Below, one piece after another: positions 1-7,645 of a DNA stretch of 42,456 nucleotides (position 1 is the stretch's first letter; each line of letters opens with the position of its first letter). The stretch comes from a virus. Below the pieces are notes generated by a model that saw nothing but the letters and a program-made list of their open reading frames with translations, did not search any database and was not told the DNA's origin. Where the stretch lies: positions 1-42,456 of IMG/VR virus record IMGVR_UViG_3300032524_000324; one strand, given 5' to 3'. The position numbers were made by a program, and so were the translations under genes.

Positions 1-2
1 AT

Positions 3-215
3 ATAGGCCATTTGATTTTGGGAACGTCTGTTGCGGGGAAGTTTGTGTACGACGTGGCCGGCCGCAAAACGGTTCTGGAGCCGGGGCAAGAAGTTGTCTT
101 AGAACTGATTACCGCGGCCGTGGGCACCCCCACGGGTCATATTCGCCCGGTACTGGTGGTAACTCCCAGGGATGAAATGTTTGCCAACCTGAGCGGCATG
201 ACCGAAACGACATAA
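3..215 (+). CDS. C-terminal part of a phage protein, probably structural (partial)
   Basis: The reading frame is open from the first bases of the window, so the start lies upstream. About 70 residues are visible, rich in Val, Gly and Thr, with no recognisable domain. It ends ahead of the stem-loop that precedes the next gene. Its position at the head of a run of virion genes suggests a structural role, but the sequence does not prove this. A TTG at 12 could be read as a start, but it has no ribosome binding site in view. Confidence 0.55.
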   Translation: MGHLILGTSVAGKFVYDVAGRKTVLEPGQEVVLELITAAVGTPTGHIRPVLVVTPRDEMFANLSGMTETT

Positions 216-221
216 AATTAA

Positions 222-233
222 TGATTGTCGATT
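222..233 (+). repeat. GATTGTCGATT intergenic repeat, copy 1
   Basis: The short element TGATTGTCGATT follows the stop codon of the first gene. The same core recurs between genes near 6223, 10163 and 10240, and a variant lies inside the gene at 37548-38480. It looks like a small dispersed repeat and not a protein-coding segment. Confidence 0.5.
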
Positions 234-240
234 AATGTAG

Positions 241-274
241 CCGGTTGGTTCTGCTTGCGGGCAGGGCCAACCGG
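241..274 (+). promoter_or_regulatory. 14-bp RNA stem-loop in the leader of the next gene
   Basis: The arm at 241-254 pairs with 261-274 over 14 consecutive base pairs, two of them G-U, leaving a six-base loop (255-260). There is no T run after it, so it is not a classical terminator. It lies about 8 bases before the AGGAGG ribosome binding site of the gene at 296. It may protect or process the mRNA of a highly expressed virion gene, or mark the end of the upstream message. Confidence 0.6.
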
Positions 275-295
275 ACAAAACAGGAGGTATTCAAA

Positions 296-763
296 ATGAC
301 AGCATTAGCATCTACGGATGTTTCCGTTTCGATTCCGGTTGCGGATCGTAATATAATCCCTACCGGAGCTAAAGTTATTTCCATTGCGGATGTCACTTTT
401 GGCGACGGATCTTTGACGTATCCCGCCGGGGGCGTGCCCCTGCCCGACAAATCGATGTTCGGTTTTAAAAAGCAGATCGAGTTTGTCGCCATAGAGCCGC
501 CCGTGGGAAACGGGTTTGTGTATAAATACGACCGCACCAACCACAAGATCAAAATATTTACCCAGGGCGCGGTCACCGGAAGTACGGCGGCGGCCGATTC
601 AACCAGCGGCGCTCTGGCGGAGGATTCCGCTGCAGCGGAAACGGCCATGCGGCTGATGGGGTCTTCGGTTGATACCACTTACGACCTTGGCGGCATGATC
701 GAGCTGCCTGCAGCTATTGCACCGGCGGAAGTGACGTTGAGGCTGCTGATGTTCGGGCAGTAG
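296..763 (+). CDS. Small virion-type protein, unknown (155 aa)
   Basis: I chose the ATG at 296 because a clear AGGAGG lies 8 bases upstream. A GTG at 245 in the same frame would run through the leader stem-loop. The protein is rich in Val, Ile, Ala and Gly, with alternating beta-type stretches and an Ala/Thr/Asp-rich segment near residues 95-120. It has no Cys, no membrane segment and no catalytic motif. This composition is usual for capsid decoration or head-tail proteins, and the strong RBS and leader hairpin suggest high expression. The exact role is unknown. Confidence 0.7.
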   Translation: MTALASTDVSVSIPVADRNIIPTGAKVISIADVTFGDGSLTYPAGGVPLPDKSMFGFKKQIEFVAIEPPVGNGFVYKYDRTNHKIKIFTQGAVTGSTAAADSTSGALAEDSAAAETAMRLMGSSVDTTYDLGGMIELPAAIAPAEVTLRLLMFGQ

Positions 764-798
764 CAGTCTGAAAAACAAAAATCGGAAAGGATATTATT

Positions 799-1638
799 AT
801 GCAAACATTGCAAGTAAAAACCAGGGACGCGGATGGGAAAGAATCCAAAAAAACCGTGCAGATCGTGCGAAGCTGGGGCGTGTCATCGGGTCATCAGATT
901 TTTTTGCACGCCAACGGCACTTATGGTTTCAAGGACGGCGCCCCGGCAAGAAGCGAGCAGGATTTAAGGCAGGTCATTACCGATCCAATTCAGTTGGAGG
1001 CCGCGCTGAGCTGGTGGAATCGGGTAGGCCGCAAGCAGTCGGAAGCGTACTATGCGGTTCTAGAAAAAAGGCAGCGACAGCTCATCGGTGATTATGGCGA
1101 CACCGGAAGTGCGGATGACAGCGATAAAGATATGGTTCTTTATGTGCGAATTCCTGTCGGTGCCGAAGATTCGGCCGAGTTTCAGACGCCGCAAACATGG
1201 ATGGAGCTGGGTTTTGACCGCCGGCCGGGTTGGTGGGGTCAAGCCGCTGGCATCAAATTCGACGACTGGGTGTATGTGCGTCAAGACGAATTAGAGCCCG
1301 GCGCAGAGCCCGAAACCGCGTCCGGCCAGAAACAGCTTGCCGACATGACGGTGGCTTTTTTGGCCGAGAACGAAGTGCTTGCGCGGCATAACGATGACGC
1401 GCTGTACGAGCAATACGGGCCGCTACGGATTACCAAGACGACTCCGAAGTTCGCCCAGGCGATCACGATTGTGAATGACCCCGAGCACGATCCGATTGTG
1501 TTTGCCGGCGAAGATGAGCCGAATCCCAAGATTTCGCTTGAAAGTCTGATGCTGGTCAGCGTGGAGCCCGTTGTCGGGAAAGCTGGCCCAGGTGCCGAAA
1601 ACCATGACCCCAAGAGCGTCAATCCCGGCGAATTTTAG
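799..1638 (+). CDS. Hypothetical phage protein (279 aa)
   Basis: An AAGGA ribosome binding site lies ahead of the ATG. The protein is acidic and soluble, with no signal peptide or membrane segment. The first 100 residues are mixed alpha/beta with several Trp (a WGVS and a WWNR motif). The C-terminal 40 residues are Pro/Gly-rich and probably disordered. I recognise no family. It lies between small structural-type genes and the tail fibre gene and is probably co-transcribed with them, so a virion or tail-assembly role is likely. Confidence 0.7.
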   Translation: MQTLQVKTRDADGKESKKTVQIVRSWGVSSGHQIFLHANGTYGFKDGAPARSEQDLRQVITDPIQLEAALSWWNRVGRKQSEAYYAVLEKRQRQLIGDYGDTGSADDSDKDMVLYVRIPVGAEDSAEFQTPQTWMELGFDRRPGWWGQAAGIKFDDWVYVRQDELEPGAEPETASGQKQLADMTVAFLAENEVLARHNDDALYEQYGPLRITKTTPKFAQAITIVNDPEHDPIVFAGEDEPNPKISLESLMLVSVEPVVGKAGPGAENHDPKSVNPGEF

Positions 1639-1641
1639 GCA

Positions 1642-1875
1642 ATGGCTTACGGCGACATTAGAAAATGTTCGGCATGCCCGGCGTTTTGGATCGAGGACGA
1701 TCAGATGTACGAGGACCCTAACACCTGCCCTCATTGCGGGGTAGATGTTGGGGATCATGCGGCGGTCGGTTTGGGTGCAAGCAGCTCGTACAGTTTTCCC
1801 GTAGCAAGCGTTCCGTTTGTTGCCATCGGCTGGCAGGCGGCTGAAACCATAACAGTTTATCCTTTAGGGGCCTAA
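1642..1875 (+). CDS. Small zinc-ribbon-like protein (77 aa)
   Basis: The gene starts three bases after the previous stop and ends two bases before the next start, so it is tightly coupled. The N-terminal half carries CSAC and CPHC (CxxC...CxxC with about 20 residues between), the pattern of a zinc ribbon. The C-terminal half is hydrophobic and beta-rich. Small metal-binding proteins next to tail fibre genes are common in phages. I cannot say whether it is a virion part or an assembly factor. Confidence 0.65.
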   Translation: MAYGDIRKCSACPAFWIEDDQMYEDPNTCPHCGVDVGDHAAVGLGASSSYSFPVASVPFVAIGWQAAETITVYPLGA

Positions 1876-1877
1876 AA

Positions 1878-2987
1878 ATGTCTTCACAGGCTTATTATAT
1901 TATCTTGACAACCCTGGGTGAGAACAAGGTTGCCGAGGCCATTGCCGGAGGATCTACGATATCCTTAACACAGATGGCCGCAGGTGAGGGCGATTATGCG
2001 CCCTCGAAAAGTCAAACAAGTCTCGTAAACGAAAATTGGCGGGATTCGTTAAGCAGTGTGGCACGCGACGGCGGAGATCCGAACCGGGTGATTGCCGCAG
2101 GAGTGATCCCGTTGGGTACCGGTGGTTGGCCGGTACGTGAAGTCGGAGTGTTCGACAGCGACGGAGATCTTTTCGCTATCGGCAAATATCCCATGACGTA
2201 CAAGCCTACATTGGCTGAAGGGGCGACAACGGATCTTGAAATCCGCTTTATCATGGAGGTTGCCAGCGAAGCCAATGTCACCATTCTGGTTGATCCGGCC
2301 GTGGTTTTGGCAACCCGTGAATATGTGGACGATTCCATAGCGCCTGTGAGAAGGCTTTCGGCCGGAGCGACCGAGCCGTCTACCACCGTTGCATATATGC
2401 TATGGTTTGACACAGCCAACAACCTTTTGAAGATCCGGAACGCCGCAAATGACGCCTGGTATGTTTTGCCCTTTTCGGTCGTTTTGGATTATGTCCTGGA
2501 CGTTTTGGCTATCGCCGAACCGGCCAGTCCGGCGGCAAACCGGCTGCGCGTGTTTGCAAAGGACAACGGCGGAACCACGCAGCTTTATGCCAAAGATTCC
2601 GCTGGCCTTGTTACCAGGTTAATGGGGACCGGCGGACTGGCCTTTTTGGGCGAAGTCCAGGAATTTGCCGCCGCTCAAAACTTCAACGCCACCACACTAA
2701 CTTTCTCAGCTACTCAAAATTGGAACACCTCAACTGACCAGGTGACAAGGCTTACTCTTGCGGGCAACGTTACTATGGCCGCACCGACAGGCCAGGCCGA
2801 TGGTAGATGGTGTTCAATCACATTCTTCCAGGGCGCTGTTGATTACACCATAGCATACAACGGAGTATTTAAATTTGGCAAAGCCGGACCACCTGATCCG
2901 CCAAGTGGTAGCGGCAGCAAGTCGAAGCTGGTGTTTGAATCAGACGGCACGAATCTGTATTACATGGGCCGGTGGGAGGAAGCATAA
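1878..2987 (+). CDS. Tail-collar fibre protein, P2 gpH-like N-terminus (369 aa)
   Basis: Residues 1-150 match the phage tail-collar fibre N-terminal family (DUF3751, Pfam Phage_tail_fib) of P2 gpH. Visible landmarks are LVNENWRDSL, VREVGVFD and YKPTLAEG followed by a VATREYVDD-type end, lining up with P2's LVHEVWRHAL, MRELGLYD and YKPALAEG. This part attaches the fibre to the particle. Residues 160-370 are a beta-rich shaft and tip, ending in a short segment with Gly/Ser and aromatic residues. The stop overlaps the start of the next gene by one base, so translation is likely coupled. A P2-type fibre N-terminus beside podovirus-type tail genes shows mosaic origin. Confidence 0.85.
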   Translation: MSSQAYYIILTTLGENKVAEAIAGGSTISLTQMAAGEGDYAPSKSQTSLVNENWRDSLSSVARDGGDPNRVIAAGVIPLGTGGWPVREVGVFDSDGDLFAIGKYPMTYKPTLAEGATTDLEIRFIMEVASEANVTILVDPAVVLATREYVDDSIAPVRRLSAGATEPSTTVAYMLWFDTANNLLKIRNAANDAWYVLPFSVVLDYVLDVLAIAEPASPAANRLRVFAKDNGGTTQLYAKDSAGLVTRLMGTGGLAFLGEVQEFAAAQNFNATTLTFSATQNWNTSTDQVTRLTLAGNVTMAAPTGQADGRWCSITFFQGAVDYTIAYNGVFKFGKAGPPDPPSGSGSKSKLVFESDGTNLYYMGRWEEA

Positions 2988-5263
2988 TGTTGCCATTTGT
3001 TATGACAGGGATTAAAGACGATAATTTTCCCCCCCATTTGATTCCGTATAGTTGTCGGTTTGATGAGCCTTCTTTAGCTCATATGTCGAGAACTCCTGCG
3101 GGTGCGGGAGATCGACAAGTCTTCACCGTAGCTTATAGAGTAAAGTTGTGCAAATATGCCGCAAACAATGTTATACTTTTTGCCAGAGCTTCTGGTACTC
3201 AACATTTTTATATCTACTTTAATACAGATGGCAAAATTTGCATCCTTGATTATGATTCAGGTAATGAGTTTTCGTATATCTCAACTGCTACATACCGAGA
3301 TCCCACTTCCCACTATAATTTTTTAGTAGCTATAGATACTACTGAGGCAACCGAGGCTGACAGAGTTAAGGTGTATCTTGATAATGATCGCATAATTGAT
3401 TGGGACACGGAAGACACTTGTGGAACGCAAAACCACGAATGCTCTGTTAATTCGACAGGTGTTCATTATATTGGATTTGATAACGGCACATATTATTCTA
3501 ATATGAACTTATCAGATTTTCATATCATATCTGGCTCACAGCTTACCCCTTCTTCTTTTAACTATTTAAAATCAGGAATATGGGTTTCTAAAGCATATAC
3601 AGGGCATCCCGCTGATGATTGTACTTGTTATCTTGATTTTTCTGATCCAAATGATCTTGGAGCAGATCAAATAAATGGTAATGATTGGACGGAAGTAAAT
3701 CTGGCGGCAACAGATCAGTTGCTCGATACTCCGACCAATAACTTCGATACCATGAACCCGATTGATCTCTACAATAGTTCCCTTGCCTTAACGGAAGGAA
3801 ATTTAAAAGTAATGAGCACTGACAATGTCGATTGGGAAGCTGCAAGGAGTTGGATGTTCATTGATGCAGAGGCTTCAGAAAACAGGTATTGGGAAATTAC
3901 TGTTGAAGGGACTGGAACAATTTTTCATAGTGTTGGAATTGCAAAGGCCGCATCTACCTTGGATGCTGATTTAGGGACAGACACAAATTCCCTGTCACTC
4001 TATTTTAGCTCAGGGAGTGTATGGTATGATGGAGTAGAATATACTCATGGATCAGCCATAGATATTGATGATGTCATAATGTTTGCCTTTCTTGATGGTG
4101 GTTTATACATAGGATTAAATGGTAATTGGGCTGATGGTGATGGAAATTTTGATGAGGCTTCACCTACAGTTTCAATGAACTCTGAAGCTTCATTATCTCT
4201 TGAGGGACATTGGGCACCGGCTGTAAGTTGTAATAGGGTTAATAGTTGGTTGATTTTCAATTTCGGTCAAGGAGATCCGAATGGTAGTAATAATTACTCT
4301 GATGAAAATGGTTATGGTGGTTTTAAATATGAGCCGCCTACAACATGCCTTGCTCAATGTTCACAAAATCAAACAGAGCCAACCATCATTGATAGTTCGG
4401 AAGGATTTGTAGCTGAAGTTGATACTGGTGTAAATATCCCCACAACGCTTGCTTCGGCTCGTTCTGGATGGACTGATTATCTTGATATTTTAAAAAATAG
4501 GGATAATATTGAAAGTTGGGATTGGATATTTTCAGACGATCCAACAAACTCCATACACTCTGACACTGATGCAGGAAAGGGAGCCAAGCAAGCCCTTGCA
4601 GCTGGTGATGATTATGTTGGATACTCAATAAGAGTTGGTGCGAGGTATGGAGTTTACACGGATGAAATTTCCCATACAAATGGAGTCGAGACTGACCAAG
4701 CTCACGGACTCGGTTCTGGCGGTAAAATGGGAATTGTTAAGAGAACAGATAGTGCAGGTAGTTGGTGGACTTCGCATCCTGGGTTAACAGCAAACTATAA
4801 TATAATTCTCGATACCCCTACGGCGGAAACTGCAACTGAATACGTGGCTATTGATGGAACAAATATCACAATTAAAGCTGCTGCCCCAACTGGAACGTAT
4901 AGGGTAATTGGTTTTAGTGAAGTTGAAGGCTTTTTAAAAATTTTTACATATATAGGCAATGCCGATGCAGATGGGACTTATACTGATTGTGGCTTGAGAT
5001 TGAAATCTTCACTTTTTCTTCAAGTTCCTAATGCTGATAACAGATCAATGTTAGATACAGCAAGAGACACATTTAATCCAGCGTACCATAGCCTATATCC
5101 AAATGGTAACGATGTGGAATCAATCGCATTGAATCCCTATTTAGACATTTTATCAAAAGGGTTTAAACTGCGAACAGCTAATGTGGAAAGAAACGGAAGT
5201 GGTAGGGCTTACATTGGTATAGCATGGGCAGAACAACCAGGTAAATATAGCAACGCAAGATAA
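2987..5263 (+). CDS. Lectin-like receptor-binding tail protein (758 aa)
   Basis: The ATG at 2987 shares one base with the previous stop and has GGGAGGA six bases upstream. A GTG at 2972 is less likely. Residues about 40-190 look like a LamG/concanavalin A-type fold: beta-rich, with YRVKLCKY, FYIYFNTDG, VKVYLDND and YIGFDNG. Residues about 250-440 resemble a SPRY-like domain seen in phage fibre proteins, with a GWS/WMF-type opening, FHSVGIAKA and FNFGQ. The rest is another beta-rich module seen in fibre tips. It probably binds host surface glycans. The gene is clearly more AT-rich than its upstream neighbours, which suggests recent module exchange. Confidence 0.75.
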   Translation: MLPFVMTGIKDDNFPPHLIPYSCRFDEPSLAHMSRTPAGAGDRQVFTVAYRVKLCKYAANNVILFARASGTQHFYIYFNTDGKICILDYDSGNEFSYISTATYRDPTSHYNFLVAIDTTEATEADRVKVYLDNDRIIDWDTEDTCGTQNHECSVNSTGVHYIGFDNGTYYSNMNLSDFHIISGSQLTPSSFNYLKSGIWVSKAYTGHPADDCTCYLDFSDPNDLGADQINGNDWTEVNLAATDQLLDTPTNNFDTMNPIDLYNSSLALTEGNLKVMSTDNVDWEAARSWMFIDAEASENRYWEITVEGTGTIFHSVGIAKAASTLDADLGTDTNSLSLYFSSGSVWYDGVEYTHGSAIDIDDVIMFAFLDGGLYIGLNGNWADGDGNFDEASPTVSMNSEASLSLEGHWAPAVSCNRVNSWLIFNFGQGDPNGSNNYSDENGYGGFKYEPPTTCLAQCSQNQTEPTIIDSSEGFVAEVDTGVNIPTTLASARSGWTDYLDILKNRDNIESWDWIFSDDPTNSIHSDTDAGKGAKQALAAGDDYVGYSIRVGARYGVYTDEISHTNGVETDQAHGLGSGGKMGIVKRTDSAGSWWTSHPGLTANYNIILDTPTAETATEYVAIDGTNITIKAAAPTGTYRVIGFSEVEGFLKIFTYIGNADADGTYTDCGLRLKSSLFLQVPNADNRSMLDTARDTFNPAYHSLYPNGNDVESIALNPYLDILSKGFKLRTANVERNGSGRAYIGIAWAEQPGKYSNAR

Positions 5264-5273
5264 GGAGGGAATT

Positions 5274-5879
5274 ATGTGGAAATTTTCATGTGGGTCTATA
5301 GTAAAAGCCCCAATGAAAGGCCGGCATATTGTTAAAGATGGTGGGAGTGTTGTTCATCCCAATGTAGGCAATGCAGATGGTTTCGGATCAGATAGTATTG
5401 TTTATCCCCAATCTGTTTTGTCCAAGTGGAGCAAGCAGGAGATTTATAGTACCTTTGCAGCCAAACAGTTTATCGAAAAACGGAATTTTAACAAGAAATA
5501 TTACACCACAAACGGATATACAGACAATGAGGTCGATCTGGTTGTAACGCGAACATGGGGCTATAAGCCGAAGATGACTCTGGATGAACTAAAGGCGCTC
5601 CGAAAAAATGAAGTGCGGAGTATAGCAAGGGGCATATATGAACAATTTGATCGTTATACCCTGCGGTATCAAAGCACTCTGGCAGATTCAGGAACAGAGA
5701 CCCTTGAGATTCCTGCGAACGTAAAGGAATATATTCGCTTAGTCAGGTTAGCAAGCAAAACAATTAAAGCCATAATAGAAGGGTATGAAGAAGGGGAATA
5801 TGATCTTCTCGCAGCATTTGACTGCAACTACGACATTATTGGTGGAGTCCAAGTAAGCCGTTGGCCTGAAGGTCCATAG
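5274..5879 (+). CDS. Hypothetical protein, possible tail fibre assembly factor (201 aa)
   Basis: A strong AAGGAGGG lies ahead of the ATG. The protein is soluble and mixed alpha/beta. The C-terminal half (about residues 95-175) is helical and charged, containing LDELKALRKNEVRSIARG and a run around IKAIIEGYEEGEYDLL that recalls the helical C-termini of fibre-assembly or DUF4376-type proteins. The likeness is weak. It lies directly after the receptor-binding gene and shares its AT-rich base use, so the two probably move together. A role in folding or attaching the fibre is an inference. Confidence 0.6.
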   Translation: MWKFSCGSIVKAPMKGRHIVKDGGSVVHPNVGNADGFGSDSIVYPQSVLSKWSKQEIYSTFAAKQFIEKRNFNKKYYTTNGYTDNEVDLVVTRTWGYKPKMTLDELKALRKNEVRSIARGIYEQFDRYTLRYQSTLADSGTETLEIPANVKEYIRLVRLASKTIKAIIEGYEEGEYDLLAAFDCNYDIIGGVQVSRWPEGP

Positions 5880-5936
5880 CCACAGGAGAAGAAACGGAGG
5901 CCGCCCGGAGGTAACGTCAAGATGATTGGAGGTACT

Positions 5937-6209
5937 ATGAGTGTAAGTAAAAGAATGAAAGAACCGCCGTCTTTGAATCTGTTTTTTCCGGATGGGGGCA
6001 AGGTTCAACCCAAAGGCTTTTCAGAAGTAAACATGGATGATGATGTTACGATTGTTATTAAGGGAAAAGTGACAAGCCTGGCCAACAATCCCGATGCCTG
6101 GGATAAGGGCAAGCGAATCGGTGCCAGAATATCATCCTGTGAAATATTAGGGCCGGACAAAAAGACGAGTTTTGATAAAGCGATAAAGAAAGCAAGAAAA
6201 ACAGTGTAA
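5937..6209 (+). CDS. Small hypothetical phage protein (90 aa)
   Basis: The second ATG (5937) is preferred over the one at 5922 because TTGGAGG lies just ahead of it. The protein is basic at its C-terminus, ending in a run of Lys, and has a central beta-type segment around DDVTIVIKGKVTSL. There are no Cys and no membrane segment. Similar short proteins occur near tail genes of other phages, but I know no function. It is probably part of the late operon. Confidence 0.6.
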   Translation: MSVSKRMKEPPSLNLFFPDGGKVQPKGFSEVNMDDDVTIVIKGKVTSLANNPDAWDKGKRIGARISSCEILGPDKKTSFDKAIKKARKTV

Positions 6210-6222
6210 GGATTGATGATTT

Positions 6223-6253
6223 TTGATTGTCGATTGAAAATTGAAGATCGAAA
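6223..6253 (+). repeat. GATTGTCGATTGA intergenic repeat, copy 2
   Basis: The stretch reads TTGATTGTCGATTGA followed by AAATTGAAGATCGA, so it holds two degenerate GATTGA units. It ends just ahead of the ribosome binding site of the next gene. It belongs to the same family as the copies at 222, 10163 and 10240. Confidence 0.55.
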
Positions 6254-6268
6254 AGAGGGAGAAGGGTT

Positions 6269-6655
6269 ATGAGGCGATTATTGACAGCAATTATATTGAT
6301 ATTGGGATTAATGTTTTTGACACAAGCGGCTGTACCTTCGCATGCGTTCATGCCGCCGGAATGGTGCCAGCAGAGCGATGAGAAGACAGCGGATGCAACC
6401 ATTGATACGGGTGCCGGCTTTTTTTACGGGATCGAAGTCATGACCGACGGCACCAATCCCGTGACCATAGACATATATGACAATACTGCTGCCGGCGGAA
6501 CAAAATTGATTCCAACCTGGGTAGTTACGACTGCTGCAACCGACAGGCGTAAGCCTTTGGATAGATTTCCATCAGTACCGTATTCCAAGGGAGTGTATGT
6601 AGATATCACGACTTCCGGGACTGTTAAATATATGGTGTTTTTTCGGGAAAGGTGA
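6269..6655 (+). CDS. Secreted-type small protein with Sec signal (128 aa)
   Basis: A GAGGGAGAAGG ribosome binding site precedes the ATG. Residues 1-26 form a standard Sec signal: Arg-Arg, a Leu/Ile-rich core, and SHA as a likely cleavage site. The mature part is about 100 residues and beta-rich, with GFFYGIEVMTDGTNPVTIDI and a C-terminal YMVFFRER. It resembles small beta proteins found in virion operons. A signal peptide is unusual for a virion protein. Either the product goes to the host periplasm, or the hydrophobic start has another use. Dispersed repeats flank the gene on both sides, so it may be a late insertion. Confidence 0.65.
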   Translation: MRRLLTAIILILGLMFLTQAAVPSHAFMPPEWCQQSDEKTADATIDTGAGFFYGIEVMTDGTNPVTIDIYDNTAAGGTKLIPTWVVTTAATDRRKPLDRFPSVPYSKGVYVDITTSGTVKYMVFFRER

Positions 6656-6664
6656 CGTTTTTTT

Positions 6665-6712
6665 GGTTCAAGGTTCAGGGAACCCTGAACCCAGAACGTT
6701 GAACCCTGAACC
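6665..6712 (+). repeat. GGTTCAAGGTTCAGGG palindromic intergenic repeat
   Basis: The units GGTTCAA, GGTTCAGGG, CCCTGAACC and TTGAACC are nested as inverted repeats, followed by one more CCCTGAACC. GGTTCAGGG pairs with CCCTGAACC over nine bases across a two-base gap, and can pair with the second copy instead. It fills the gap between two genes and could act as a transcription pause or mRNA-stabilising hairpin. I associate this type of repeat with deltaproteobacterial intergenic regions. Confidence 0.6.
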
Positions 6713-6724
6713 TGTGGAGGCACG

Positions 6725-7645
6725 ATGGATGGGAAAAAGCTGACAAGGTTGGTGCTGGACGCCCTGGACGAACAGAGCATTTCGGACAATTTTGCGGATC
6801 AGCGCCGCATATATGAAAATCTGGACTGGGCTGCGGAAATCTACAGTGCGGAAACCGGCCAGTTGCGCACTTCGGTGGATATTGCCACGATCATCTATCA
6901 TCAAGCATATGATCTGCCGCCGAATTTCATAAAGCTGTACATGAAGACCGGGCGCGGCAAGTTCTATGCAAAATACATTTACGATACGGATCAGGTGTGC
7001 TGGCCGCAAATGGTTTCATATGAGAGAATATTCAGGGCCGATTACATCGATCCTCAAAAAACCCCCAACTGTTTTGCGATTAAAGAAAAAGAAGATCCCG
7101 AAAGCCTAATCACCGGAACCACAACGGCCAATGGTGCGGCCAGCGGCGGTGAATGCACCCTGACAGACAGCACAAAGAAATTCCTTAGCGACGACAAGGT
7201 TTATCCTCGCGATATCATCCATAACACAATAGACGGGTCCGACGGTTATGTGCTGTCGGTAACCGACGACACGCACGTGCAATGCGCCCTCTTCGCCGGC
7301 ACGGATAATGATTTCACAAGCGGCGATACGTATGTGATCCAGCCGGCCGCCGAACGCCAGATTTATCTGGAGGCGCCTTCGGAAGTTACCGGCCATATCA
7401 TCACGATTCCGTATATATGCACACCTCCTCCGATCTTTTCGGATTACGGTTTTTGGCCGTTTCGACCGCGTACATGCCGGGCGATTGCCTGGGGCGCGGC
7501 CAGTCTTTTCAAGGTTCCCAAACGTCAATTCAAAGAATCGAGCGAGTTGGGCGGGCATTTTGCAGCCGAGGTCAACCGGATGCGGAATGTGCAGGCCCAG
7601 AGAATTTTACGGTCAAGTTACGGGCATAGAGGGGTTCGGCTGTGA
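6725..7645 (+). CDS. Head-tail adaptor protein, podovirus type (306 aa)
   Basis: Residues 1-100 have the look of podovirus gp11/SU10-type adaptors, a small helical domain with NLDWAAEIYSAETGQLRT followed by a beta part. Residues about 115-210 hold an extra beta domain with Thr/Gly/Asp-rich strands. The C-terminus returns to a helical region with FWPFRPRTCRAIAWG. Such adaptors form the ring between portal and nozzle. The large nozzle-type gene starts inside its stop codon, as expected for this pair. The assignment rests on general similarity and gene order. Confidence 0.65.
   Translation: MDGKKLTRLVLDALDEQSISDNFADQRRIYENLDWAAEIYSAETGQLRTSVDIATIIYHQAYDLPPNFIKLYMKTGRGKFYAKYIYDTDQVCWPQMVSYERIFRADYIDPQKTPNCFAIKEKEDPESLITGTTTANGAASGGECTLTDSTKKFLSDDKVYPRDIIHNTIDGSDGYVLSVTDDTHVQCALFAGTDNDFTSGDTYVIQPAAERQIYLEAPSEVTGHIITIPYICTPPPIFSDYGFWPFRPRTCRAIAWGAASLFKVPKRQFKESSELGGHFAAEVNRMRNVQAQRILRSSYGHRGVRL

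Noticed and set aside
2987-5263. Tail spike with depolymerase activity
   Set aside because: The visible parts look like lectin-type and SPRY-like beta domains. No right-handed beta-helix repeats or catalytic residues could be identified.
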